A program made the position numbers and the translations under genes. Below, piece after piece: positions 1-6,527 of a DNA stretch of 10,363 nt. The DNA lies in contig DBXY01000024.1 in NCBI GenBank assembly GCA_002309765.1, positions 27,507 through 37,869 on the forward strand, written 5' to 3'. The stretch comes from Verrucomicrobia bacterium UBA1200. GTDB lineage: Bacteria; Verrucomicrobiota; Kiritimatiellia; RFP12; UBA1067. The stretch's first letter is position 1, and every line of letters starts with the position of its first letter. The notes below the pieces were generated by a model. That model was not told the origin of the DNA, did no database searches, and saw nothing but the letters and a program-made list of their open reading frames with translations.

Positions 1-32
1 TCGCAAAGTACGCAAAGAAGTCACCACATTTT

Positions 33-413
33 TCAACAGCATGACAGCGCCACCTTTCGGCATTGGAATTTATTGGAACCAAAATTAATAAGCATACCAT
101 ATTCACGATTTGTAGCTTTAAGATAGTTCAATGTCTGAGCCAAATGTGCTGGAAGAAGTGTTGCAACGGCCTTCAATTCTACAATCAAACCATCCACGAC
201 CATGTCTGCGACATATTCGCCAATAACAAAACCGTCCTCATCGCATATCATAATAGGGATTTGGCGTTGAACAACGCAACCCGCCTTTTCAAGACGGTGA
301 GCCAATGCGTTTTCATAAACTTTTTCTAGATACCCAACGCCAAGATACAAGTGCAGATCGTATGCAATCTGCCGAATTTTGTCCGATTTCAAATTGGCTT
401 CCTCTTCAGTCAT
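33..413 (-). CDS. GxxExxY family protein, PD-(D/E)XK nuclease-like
   Basis: This 126-residue protein belongs to the GxxExxY family (PDDEXK_3-like). The signature is seen directly as G27-Y-L-E30-K-V-Y33. A nuclease-like core follows: D70 in the segment VADMVV, then E79-L-K81, the Asp...Glu-x-Lys arrangement of PD-(D/E)XK folds. The C-terminal GMLINFGSNKF block is also typical, and the length is normal for the family, so the gene looks intact. A purine-rich GAAGGGAG lies about 6 nt before the ATG at 413, supporting this start. The last codons and the stop (33-35) sit next to sequence shared with the repeat unit at 484-642. The family's biological role is not established. Nuclease activity is inferred from the fold motif only, and the enclosing inverted repeats suggest it belongs to the repeat unit rather than to neighbouring metabolism. 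Confidence 0.88.
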   Translation of the reverse strand: MTEEEANLKSDKIRQIAYDLHLYLGVGYLEKVYENALAHRLEKAGCVVQRQIPIMICDEDGFVIGEYVADMVVDGLIVELKAVATLLPAHLAQTLNYLKATNREYGMLINFGSNKFQCRKVALSCC

Positions 414-423
414 AACACTCTCC

Positions 424-456
424 CTTCTTTGCGTCCTCTGCGTTCTTTGCGGCTAA
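424..456 (-). repeat. Right inverted repeat of unit A
   Basis: On the minus strand this 33-bp end contains three 9-bp steps of the form GCAAAGNNC (GCAAAGAAC, GCAGAGGAC, GCAAAGAAG). It is inverted relative to 484-516, matching it at 28 of 33 positions, and is nearly identical to the right end of unit B at 611-642. It lies 10 bp upstream of the GxxExxY start codon, so the gene's ribosome binding site directly abuts the repeat. Confidence 0.7.
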
Positions 457-483
457 ACCCAAAAACACTTCCGCTACCGTTTC

Positions 484-516
484 TTGGCCGCAAAGGTCGC
501 AAAGTACGCAAAGAAG
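484..516 (+). repeat. Left inverted repeat of unit B
   Basis: On the plus strand it begins TTGGCCGCAAAGGTCGCAAAG and shows the same 9-bp spacing of GCAAAG cores as the right ends. Positions 497-516 are identical to positions 1-20, which identifies the latter as the truncated left end of unit A. Confidence 0.7.
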
Positions 517-528
517 TCACCAAGTTTT

Positions 529-599
529 TCAACAGCATGATAGGACCAAGTCACAACCCGCATTTTGCCCAAGCGCAAATCCTCTTCCTCTTCAATCAT
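529..599 (-). pseudogene. GxxExxY gene remnant (start and stop retained, middle deleted)
   Basis: On the minus strand the ATG at 599-597 opens a reading frame whose first 14 codons align without gaps to the intact gene: MIEEEEDLRLGKMR here against MTEEEANLKSDKIR in the intact copy, with 32 of 42 bases identical. After that the similarity stops, and it resumes only at the gene's last bases (TCATGCTGTTGA, stop at 531-529). The remnant is 71 bp long, not a multiple of three, so the original stop is out of frame. Translation from this ATG would run on to a TAG at 476-474, giving 41 residues that cross the repeat. The GxxExxY motif and the nuclease motif are both gone. I regard it as non-functional at the protein level. 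Confidence 0.6.
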
Positions 600-610
600 C
601 ATTCTATCCC

Positions 611-642
611 GTCTTTGCGTCCTCTGCGTTCTTTGCGGCTAA
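611..642 (-). repeat. Right inverted repeat of unit B
   Basis: It is nearly identical to 424-456, differing at the inner edge, where the minus strand reads CAAAGAC in place of CAAAGAAG. The outer edge stops 4 bp short of the alkyltransferase stop codon (649-647), so it may lie in that gene's mRNA 3' region, with unit B as the tail of the transcript. Confidence 0.68.
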
Positions 643-646
643 AAAT

Positions 647-1840
647 TTAAAGACCTTCTGGCATTCGGTTTTCAAGATACCACTGCGTAAGCGTCTGAAG
701 CTGTTCGTAGGAAAACGCGCACTCCTTTGTCCACTTCGAAAGAAAAGCACCTAACCACCACGCCTCGCCCATATCCATATCATCTCCAATCCAACTCTCG
801 AATTTACCTTTAAGAAACGTTTGCACTCTCTTCCCCGCAAAGTGCCAACAGGCAAGAAATATCCCGTCCCGGTTACCTTTGGGCACCTCGTCCAAAAGCC
901 GACAAATCAATGCTCCGCCACCTTTTCTGGACGCGAGATACGACAGTAAAAGCCCGTTCGCGGCAAAAGATTTCCAATCGGTCTTTGTAATAATTCGCCC
1001 CATGCGCATTCTGACCAGCGCACCTTTTCTCGCCAACAGACGCGAAAGCTGCAGCGCAAGATCGTACTGATACAGAGATCTGCATTCTATGAAACTTTCC
1101 AACAACAGTTTTGCGTCCTCATCACCGCAGCCGTCGAAAATGAACGGACCTTCCACCCCCTGGGCTGTTGCGACCAAATCATCAAGCATTATCGAAGAGC
1201 CGCCGCCATTTCGAGCAAGACGCGCCAATCCTAATCCGTGCGACGCCGCCGCACGATTCACGGCCTGTATGCAGCGGCGGACCAACTTATCGTCAAGCTC
1301 GGCGTTCTTTTCTTTCGGAGCGGAAAGCCGGACATCGAAAAGATCCGAGCCCTCGTGCGCAAGAAGCGAGACCTTGTTGCCGAGTCCTCCGCCGTAACCG
1401 GTGAGACTGCCGTCCATACCGATTACGCGATGGCACGGAATTATTACAGCTATCGGATTCCAACCTACCGCACCGCCGACAGCGCGCGCCGACACTTTTT
1501 TCCCGCCGTGTTTCTTCGAGATCGACTTCGCGATGTCACCATACGAAACCGTGGCGCCAAAGGGGATCCGCAACAGTTCGTCAATCACATCCTTGCGAAA
1601 CGCGGTCAAACCATCAATACGGTAATTGGGCATAAAACCGGGATTGCGGCCGGCGAAATATTCGTCAAGCCAACGGCACGTTTCGCGAAACACCGGCGTT
1701 TCGCGCGATTCGGCATCCTCTCGGCGTTGCCAACCATCGCTCGTTCCCTCGAACCAAAGCCCGGTCAACGCTTCATCGTCCCCGCTCATCGCAAGGTCTT
1801 CGAATCCTTCAGGCGTCTTGTATTTCCAAGTGTATTTCAT
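647..1840 (-). CDS. ogt: O6-alkylguanine-DNA alkyltransferase with long C-terminal extension
   Basis: The first 165 residues or so of this 397-residue protein are a complete Ogt/MGMT alkyltransferase, which repairs O6-alkylguanine by moving the alkyl group irreversibly onto its own cysteine. Seen directly are the N-terminal half with a TGLWFEG strand, Y100 in TVSYGDIA, R119 in ARAVGGA (the arginine finger position), N128, the active site I134-P-C136-H-R-V, the GYGGG loop (148-152) and E163 at the end of the domain. Typical Ogt proteins end near here. The remaining 230 residues (about 168-397) look mostly helical, are rich in Leu, Ala and Trp, and resemble no domain I recognise. The frame is open throughout with no sign of a frameshift. 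The ATG at 1840 has a purine-rich GGGAAGTGG upstream. It lies 42 bp after the thioesterase gene, probably as the last gene of the same transcript. Confidence 0.9.
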   Translation of the reverse strand: MKYTWKYKTPEGFEDLAMSGDDEALTGLWFEGTSDGWQRREDAESRETPVFRETCRWLDEYFAGRNPGFMPNYRIDGLTAFRKDVIDELLRIPFGATVSYGDIAKSISKKHGGKKVSARAVGGAVGWNPIAVIIPCHRVIGMDGSLTGYGGGLGNKVSLLAHEGSDLFDVRLSAPKEKNAELDDKLVRRCIQAVNRAAASHGLGLARLARNGGGSSIMLDDLVATAQGVEGPFIFDGCGDEDAKLLLESFIECRSLYQYDLALQLSRLLARKGALVRMRMGRIITKTDWKSFAANGLLLSYLASRKGGGALICRLLDEVPKGNRDGIFLACWHFAGKRVQTFLKGKFESWIGDDMDMGEAWWLGAFLSKWTKECAFSYEQLQTLTQWYLENRMPEGL

Positions 1841-1882
1841 AGCGATCCACTTCCCTTCACATTTCTAAGTTTCTTCCGCTTT

Positions 1883-2260
1883 TCATCGCGTTGCCTCTTG
1901 ACAAGCCTGAGCGATAGGAGTCTTCTCGCCGGACTGATCGACGCAAACAAACGTGATATCGGTGGAGAACACAAGCTCCTCGTCGCGGGAATCAATGTTT
2001 CGGCGATGGACATCGACATGGTATGTGGCGGAGGTCCGCCCCACCGCGCACCGCTGCGCGTCGAAGCGCAACACCGACTGCGGGTGGACGCTCTTCTTGA
2101 ATTTCACCTCGCTCATACCCACCGTGACAAAGTGCAGCGTCGGGTAATCCTCGCTTACCGCAATCCATGCAATCTCATCCACCCACATAAGCATCTTCCC
2201 GCCGAAGAGGAAGCCGTAGTGGTTCATATCGCCCGGCATGACCAGTTTGTATGTCGTCAT
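1883..2260 (-). CDS. Hotdog-fold acyl-CoA thioesterase (YciA/BACH-like)
   Basis: This 125-residue protein is a single hotdog domain of the acyl-CoA hydrolase family, which cleaves acyl-CoA thioesters to free acid and CoA in the cytoplasm. The family signature is clear at the N terminus: LVMPGDMN13-H14-YGFLFGG followed by W26-V-D28-E, where the Asp is the usual catalytic residue. Strands such as VTVGMSEVKFKKSV and the late DITFVCVD strand also fit, and the length is normal for a one-domain member. I place the start at 2260, not at an in-frame codon upstream (2311). The 2260 ATG has AAAGGAG 8 nt before it, and the protein then begins right at the family's first conserved strand. The start overlaps the stop of the upstream peptidase gene as ATGA, so the two are probably translationally coupled. 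Substrate chain length cannot be read from the sequence. Confidence 0.88.
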   Translation of the reverse strand: MTTYKLVMPGDMNHYGFLFGGKMLMWVDEIAWIAVSEDYPTLHFVTVGMSEVKFKKSVHPQSVLRFDAQRCAVGRTSATYHVDVHRRNIDSRDEELVFSTDITFVCVDQSGEKTPIAQACQEATR

Positions 2261-4389
2261 TGTATCGTCTCCTTTGGATTGATGGTTATGACCTCCTGCA
2301 AGGGTAAACAAGAATGACAGCCTGTATTCTCATTGGCAAGGCGCGCCAATGCTAGCATACAGCGCTGATGGTAACCGTAACACATATCTTGGAACAGCGA
2401 TCGGCAGTGCTGGAGTTCCTCGAATGACTTCGGGCCGAAGTCGAACTCCGTGTTGTGGACGCGTTTTGTGTACGCGGCAACAAACCTCCCGGCCTCGCTG
2501 TCGGGAATGATGTCAGGAACCGCCTGCATCAGCTCGACAACTCCCCGTTGGAAGTCTTTCTCAAGCGCCACGACCCGGCAACATAAATTGAAGTACTCGG
2601 CTTTGCTCATGTTACCGCCAATGGTAAACCGTTGGTTTAGCCATGCGTCATGCGCGGCAAGCGTTTTTCCCATACGGGAAGTAACCGACTCTATTGTGGA
2701 CATCTTAACGTACAGAGACCTCACCCGCGTGCGGTCGGCTTCGCCGCCAAGGTGCGACAGGAAGGAACACGTCAACGAGTCCTTTTCCGCGACAATCCTC
2801 CCGAGGTGCGTTAGATACTTCTTGTGATCCTCTAGCGGCACCGTTTTTCGCGTGTATTCTTCGCCATTGTACGCGAATACATCCACATCCATTTCGCCGG
2901 ACGCGATTTGCTCGAGCGTCGCCATGTCGCTTTTCGCCGTATTCAACTCTCCAACCAGCCTGCGGTATTCAGGAGTAAACGGGTTCTCTGCGCATTCCCG
3001 CCCAAAAGCCTCTTGCAAGTCAAACGGCTCGAACCTCCTGTTAAACACGGTCTCGTACTCCTTTGGAAACATGTTCTCGTCGTAGAACTTGAAAAGTTTG
3101 TTTCGGAATGCGTCTGCCGTCATGCTCTGCGGCTTCTTCTCAAGCGAAGCGGTGGCAACCGCGAAAAATTTTTCCGACACCTTTTCTGCTACTTCCCGCG
3201 GGACCAGCGACCACGCGGCCGAAGTTTCGACATCAGCTCTCATCACGTCAAGTTTCCGGGCGCGGTCGAGACGGTCAGACAATTCTGGGTGCGAACTCCA
3301 CACGTCGGATGCCTTGATTCGGGACTCCGCCACCCCGAAATCGAATGGCTTGGACATGGTTTCGCCCGGTTTGAGCAACATCATGCCCCATCTTGACATT
3401 ACCTCAGCGACCGCTTCATGGGACTCGAAATAGTTATCCGGAAGCTCTCCGCCATCAAGACAACGCGCTAAGAACGGCCTGAGGCACTCCATGTCACACC
3501 AAGAGAGCTGTTTAACCTTACACATCGCCGAGACGAACGCGTCCGTCCCGGCGCACTTACAGGCGACCTCGTCAGCGCCAAACTCCATTAGCCTTGACAG
3601 TTTTCGCTCTCCACGCATCACGAAACGGAACACATGAACCGTAACGCGCTTGACAAAAAAAGTCAGACGGTAGGCAAGCACTCCAAATATGCGCCACGCC
3701 GTCCATCCGGCGCTCCTCCAGCTGTCCAGAGCGCGGTCTATGAAGTCATAAGTGTACACCAAATTATACAGTATTTGGTATGTCACGGAAACAGCCGCCC
3801 CTACCTTCATGCTGCTTTGACCGAAATGTCCGAACTCGTGGGCGAGGATCGCTTTCACCTCCTGTACCGTCGTCGAATTGAACAGCCCAAGCCCAATCTC
3901 AAGGTTCTTTCGCACAGGAAGGAAGATGCTCCAAAACGCCGTGTTGTAAAAAACGCTGGCGTTGACATCGGTTGTCAGATAAACGTGGCGCGGCATACGG
4001 AACCCCGTCTCCTTCGACAACCGGTCGACAAGGTCGAACAGCGCGGGGCAGTCGGTACGGTAAACCTCCAGTCTCTCTTCGTTGCGGTTCTTCGTGAAGG
4101 AGAACAACGGTTTGACCAAATACACGCCGAAGACCGCGGCAAACGACAGCAATCCGGCCGCCACGACAATCATAAATAGCGCAGACCTGCCGTCGCGCAC
4201 ATGCTCAAGCCCCTCAAACACGATAAATTTTGCCGCGAACAGCGCCCCAAAGATGATGGCGGTGCCAAGACATATAAGGGATATGTAGTACACGAGGAAC
4301 AGCGCAAGGCGAAGTATCTCGTCGGCTACGGCACCGCCTATGCAACCACTCTCCCCGGCTATGGTCGATACTCTCTCTGCTTTATCCAT
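2257..4389 (-). CDS. M48-family membrane zinc metallopeptidase with large C-terminal region
   Basis: This is a 710-residue integral membrane protease of the M48 (Ste24/HtpX) family. Two hydrophobic segments near the N terminus (about 26-57 and 69-97) should span the membrane. The zinc site is intact: H184-E-F-G-H188 after an ILA strand, with the third ligand E269 in the E-F-G-A-D motif. The block S365-S-H-P-E-L-S-D-R-L is typical of the end of an M48 catalytic domain. A hydrophobic stretch between the two metal motifs (around 195-260) may add membrane contacts. The 330 residues after position 380 are soluble-looking, charged and unrecognised, making the protein longer than a standard HtpX. 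The ATG at 4389 has AGGTGG about 5 nt upstream. It starts 12 bp after the YjdF gene and overlaps the thioesterase gene by 4 bp. A role in membrane protein quality control is plausible but inferred. Confidence 0.87.
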   Translation of the reverse strand: MDKAERVSTIAGESGCIGGAVADEILRLALFLVYYISLICLGTAIIFGALFAAKFIVFEGLEHVRDGRSALFMIVVAAGLLSFAAVFGVYLVKPLFSFTKNRNEERLEVYRTDCPALFDLVDRLSKETGFRMPRHVYLTTDVNASVFYNTAFWSIFLPVRKNLEIGLGLFNSTTVQEVKAILAHEFGHFGQSSMKVGAAVSVTYQILYNLVYTYDFIDRALDSWRSAGWTAWRIFGVLAYRLTFFVKRVTVHVFRFVMRGERKLSRLMEFGADEVACKCAGTDAFVSAMCKVKQLSWCDMECLRPFLARCLDGGELPDNYFESHEAVAEVMSRWGMMLLKPGETMSKPFDFGVAESRIKASDVWSSHPELSDRLDRARKLDVMRADVETSAAWSLVPREVAEKVSEKFFAVATASLEKKPQSMTADAFRNKLFKFYDENMFPKEYETVFNRRFEPFDLQEAFGRECAENPFTPEYRRLVGELNTAKSDMATLEQIASGEMDVDVFAYNGEEYTRKTVPLEDHKKYLTHLGRIVAEKDSLTCSFLSHLGGEADRTRVRSLYVKMSTIESVTSRMGKTLAAHDAWLNQRFTIGGNMSKAEYFNLCCRVVALEKDFQRGVVELMQAVPDIIPDSEAGRFVAAYTKRVHNTEFDFGPKSFEELQHCRSLFQDMCYGYHQRCMLALARLANENTGCHSCLPLQEVITINPKETIQ
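2269..2275 (-). promoter_or_regulatory. Shine-Dalgarno of the thioesterase gene, inside the peptidase gene
   Basis: On the minus strand AAAGGAG lies 8 nt before the ATG at 2260, encoded within the last codons of the M48 peptidase. It decides the thioesterase start and, together with the ATGA overlap, points to coupled translation. Confidence 0.8.
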
Positions 4390-4401
4390 TACCCACCTGT
4401 A

Positions 4402-5031
4402 TTATCCACTGCGACTGGCGCGAGATTGCGCATTCACTTTATTCCGGCAAAGGTTCACAAACAATACCGCCGCACATATCGAGCCGAGCGTGTCGCAAAG
4501 TATGTCCTTCTGCGCGTCCCACACGTCGCCTTGCGAGCCGAGGAACGCCGCGCCAGCGTCACCGCCGTCGATTACGGCATACTGCCATTCGACAATCTCC
4601 CACAGCCCCGCCATCGCCACAACCGTCATAACGGCGAAAAATGCGGCTAATGCCGCCGACTTTACCCAGCCCTTTCGGAAAAACAGCTCGGCGAACGGGA
4701 ATGCGAACCAGCCGACCGTAAAGTGCGCGATGCGGTCGTATGGATTGCGGGCAAGTCCGAGCGGCACCTTGAACCAATCCATCGGCACCAGCTCAAACGT
4801 GTAGTGCGCGCCAATCGTCTGGAGCATCATCCACACGAGAAAACAAGCGTATGCCGCAAGGGAAAAACGAAACGACCTGCGCGTTAACAGCAGTATCGCC
4901 AAAAGCCCCAAAGACCAGAATATTTCCGTCACCCATACGGCAACGCTGTGCGGCTTTACCGCAGAAACAATGGTGGCTACGGCAACCGCCGCCAACATTG
5001 CCATTTCGATTTTAGCCGTCTTATCTCTCAT
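4402..5031 (-). CDS. yjdF: YjdF/DUF2238 family integral membrane protein
   Basis: This 209-residue membrane protein belongs to the DUF2238 family (E. coli YjdF-like). The diagnostic motifs appear in order: H76-Y-T-F-E, N96-P-Y-D-R-I-A-H-F, W144-E-I-V-E-W, and F163-L-G-S-Q-G-D followed by W-D-A-Q-K-D. Several hydrophobic helices separate them (about 8-25, 30-50, 55-75, 100-117, 126-143, 180-195). Conserved acidic and His residues near membrane faces could bind metal or lipid, but no activity is established for the family. The ATG at 5031 has AAAGGA 5 nt upstream. The gene begins 62 bp after the glycoside hydrolase and ends 12 bp before the M48 peptidase, so it is probably cotranscribed with the latter. 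The symbol follows the E. coli family name; an unrelated Bacillus protein shares it. Confidence 0.85.
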   Translation of the reverse strand: MRDKTAKIEMAMLAAVAVATIVSAVKPHSVAVWVTEIFWSLGLLAILLLTRRSFRFSLAAYACFLVWMMLQTIGAHYTFELVPMDWFKVPLGLARNPYDRIAHFTVGWFAFPFAELFFRKGWVKSAALAAFFAVMTVVAMAGLWEIVEWQYAVIDGGDAGAAFLGSQGDVWDAQKDILCDTLGSICAAVLFVNLCRNKVNAQSRASRSG

Positions 5032-5082
5032 TTCGTTCCTTTCAACAGGGCTTCACTTTCGACGAACCTTCTGACTTGTTTG

Positions 5083-5094
5083 GCATTCAAATGC
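5083..5094. repeat. Short palindrome at the hydrolase stop codon
   Basis: On the minus strand GCATTTGAATGC has perfect 5-bp arms around a TG centre. It sits at the hydrolase stop codon, inside the 62-bp gap before the YjdF gene. It is too short and lacks the T-run needed for an intrinsic terminator, so transcription may continue into the YjdF gene. It could be an operator or chance. Confidence 0.25.
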
Positions 5095-6521
5095 TAATTG
5101 CCCCGTTCGTGGAAGCGGGCAAGGCCATAAGTGCAGTCGTTGATTGCCTTCATACGTTCAACGAGCGGCTCGTAGCGGCGGAAATCCCAGGTCACGATGC
5201 CTTTGTTCGAATCGCGGTTTGAAGGGTCGGCGCTCAAGTTTTCTGGATCGTTGTCGCCGTACTTGAACCAGTGCCATCCCACGCAAACGCCACTTTTGAG
5301 GAGTTCGTTCACGAAGTTCTGGTAGAATATGCCGCGTTCGTCCTGCGTATGCACGAGCCAGCCCGCGCCGGTCGTGTTGGGCAGCCCCGAGTCCTCGCCC
5401 TTAACATAAAATTCCGTCACCATGAACGGCTTGCCGGACCACGCCTCCCAGTTCCGCATATCCGTCTGATCGGGTTGCCAATGGTTGTAGTGGTTGATCG
5501 AGATTACATCCAAGTACTTCCCGGCCACCTTAAAGCACGCGGGGTTGCGCATCTCGGTGTTCCAAAGGTGAAAGCGACTACCGAGGAACATGTGGTTCGC
5601 GTCGTATTTGCGGAGAATGCGCGTAACGGTGCCGAGGTAGATGTCAATGCAGTGCGCTACAAAGTCGAGGCGGTCCTCTTCCGTAACGTCACGCATGGTA
5701 CAACCTACCCTCCCTTTGCGCGTGTCAAGCCACTTTTGGGCGGCGCGCCGGTTTGGGTGGTCTTTCGGCCATGCGGTTAGGCACTTCCAGAGCATACTGC
5801 GCTGGAACTGCACCTCGTTGTCGATGAAGTAGCCGACCAGCCAAGGGTCGCTCGCATGCTTTGCCACGGGGGCGATAACGCGATCGGCCGTCTGCTCGAA
5901 CTCAGGGTCAAACACGAAGGGAAAGCCGAACGAGCTGCCACCCTCTTTTACGTCCTTAAGATAGTCGGACTCACGACCTGACTGCTTGAGTTCTCGGTTA
6001 TACTTGGCCATTGGGCTGACAATCACGGTGTAGGGTATCCGTTCCTGCTGCGTAGGAGTACCAAACGCCTCGGATACCGCCCATGCGCCCAGAGAGTTGA
6101 AACCGCAGGACTTGAGGAACTTGATTTCGGAAGTCGCCCAACCGGAGACATCGCCGAACTTCTCCTTGCAAGCCGCCTTTTGTCGGGCCGACATCCCCGG
6201 GTTGAAGCTTGCGACCGACTTCGCGAGAAAGAGATTGCCGGCGGGATCGACCATCCACCAGCGACCGTCTATCTTACGGACACGGAAATAGCCGTCAGGA
6301 TTGCCTACGTTCGTACCAAGCCAACCGCCGTACTCGTCTAGGGAGGGATCGGGTTTCGGCGTGAATCCGGGAATACGGTCGATAGAGACGGCCTCGTATG
6401 AGGTCCAGTCTTTTCCCGAGTTTTTGCGGCACTCCACTGTGTGCGGCAGCAGAATGGCGGCACATCCGGCAGCTAGAAGCAACGTTGTGCAAAGAGGGTA
6501 AATGACATGATGGTTGTGCAT
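5094..6521 (-). CDS. Secreted clan-A glycoside hydrolase, beta-agarase (GH50)-like
   Basis: This 475-residue exported protein has a TIM-barrel glycoside hydrolase domain. The N terminus (about 5-28) is hydrophobic and followed by a polar linker, as in a signal peptide; a Cys at 20 (LAAGC) makes a weak lipoprotein signal possible. The domain opens with G86-RWWMVDPAGNLFLAKSV, the entry strand common in agarase-like enzymes. The proposed acid/base is E236 in DPWLVGYFIDNE and the proposed nucleophile is E370 in GKPFMVTEF, both at barrel positions expected for clan A. Other barrel strands include DVISINHYN and GVCVGWHWFKYGDND. The fold and the two glutamates are well supported, while assignment to GH50 and to agarose-type substrates is a guess from style. 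No Shine-Dalgarno precedes the ATG at 6521; TAGAAT ends 6 nt before it. It probably degrades or trims a polysaccharide outside the cytoplasm. Confidence 0.78.
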   Translation of the reverse strand: MHNHHVIYPLCTTLLLAAGCAAILLPHTVECRKNSGKDWTSYEAVSIDRIPGFTPKPDPSLDEYGGWLGTNVGNPDGYFRVRKIDGRWWMVDPAGNLFLAKSVASFNPGMSARQKAACKEKFGDVSGWATSEIKFLKSCGFNSLGAWAVSEAFGTPTQQERIPYTVIVSPMAKYNRELKQSGRESDYLKDVKEGGSSFGFPFVFDPEFEQTADRVIAPVAKHASDPWLVGYFIDNEVQFQRSMLWKCLTAWPKDHPNRRAAQKWLDTRKGRVGCTMRDVTEEDRLDFVAHCIDIYLGTVTRILRKYDANHMFLGSRFHLWNTEMRNPACFKVAGKYLDVISINHYNHWQPDQTDMRNWEAWSGKPFMVTEFYVKGEDSGLPNTTGAGWLVHTQDERGIFYQNFVNELLKSGVCVGWHWFKYGDNDPENLSADPSNRDSNKGIVTWDFRRYEPLVERMKAINDCTYGLARFHERGN

Positions 6522-6527
6522 ATCGAT

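Larger units (their letters stand above)
1..456 (-). repeat. Inverted-repeat-bounded GxxExxY unit (unit A), left end cut by window
   Basis: This unit consists of one GxxExxY gene between two inverted copies of a short repeat. The right end (424-456), read on the minus strand, begins TTAGCCGCAAAGAACGCAG. The left end, read on the plus strand, survives only as its last 20 bp (1-20); its full form is visible in the neighbouring copy at 484-516. Taking that copy as the missing end, the two ends match at 28 of 33 positions. The first 44 bp (1-44) match 497-540 at 42 of 44 positions, so both ends are shared with unit B. Short GCAAAG-type repeats beside GxxExxY genes are something I associate with several bacterial phyla, but the mobility of such units is inference. 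No transposase is visible and no target-site duplication can be assessed, because the outer left flank lies outside the window. Confidence 0.62.
484..642 (-). repeat. Miniature internally deleted relative of the GxxExxY unit (unit B)
   Basis: This 159-bp unit has both ends of unit A but almost none of the gene. Its left inverted repeat (484-516) and the sequence up to 540 match 1-44 at 42 of 44 positions over the shared part. Its right inverted repeat (611-642) nearly equals 424-456. Between them lie a start codon with 14 alignable GxxExxY codons and the last few bases of the gene with its stop. About 310 bp of coding sequence is absent. Only 27 bp separate it from unit A, and it ends 4 bp from the stop codon of the alkyltransferase gene. 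The arrangement is what a non-autonomous, MITE-like derivative would look like. That interpretation is inference; the shared ends and the missing middle are seen directly. Confidence 0.65.

Noticed and set aside
1..645. CRISPR array
   Set aside because: The repeats are inverted, only two units long, irregularly spaced and contain a gene, with no regular spacers and no cas genes.
351..650. Plus-strand open frame of 99 codons across both repeat units
   Set aside because: It runs antisense to the GxxExxY start and through both right ends; the repeated peptide SLRPLRSLRL is just the 9-bp repeat translated. No start signal.
2261..2311. Upstream start for the thioesterase adding 17 residues
   Set aside because: The extra residues precede the conserved family start and lie inside the peptidase gene, while the internal ATG has a strong AAAGGAG.
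1238..2317. Long plus-strand open frame (359 codons) opposite ogt and the thioesterase
   Set aside because: The minus strand in the same place encodes two proteins with intact family motifs. The plus-strand translation is rich in Arg and His with no recognisable domain.
6450..6521. Lipoprotein signal in the hydrolase
   Set aside because: The residues before Cys20 are A-A-G, lacking the usual Leu at -3, so an ordinary signal peptide is at least as likely. Mentioned only as an alternative.
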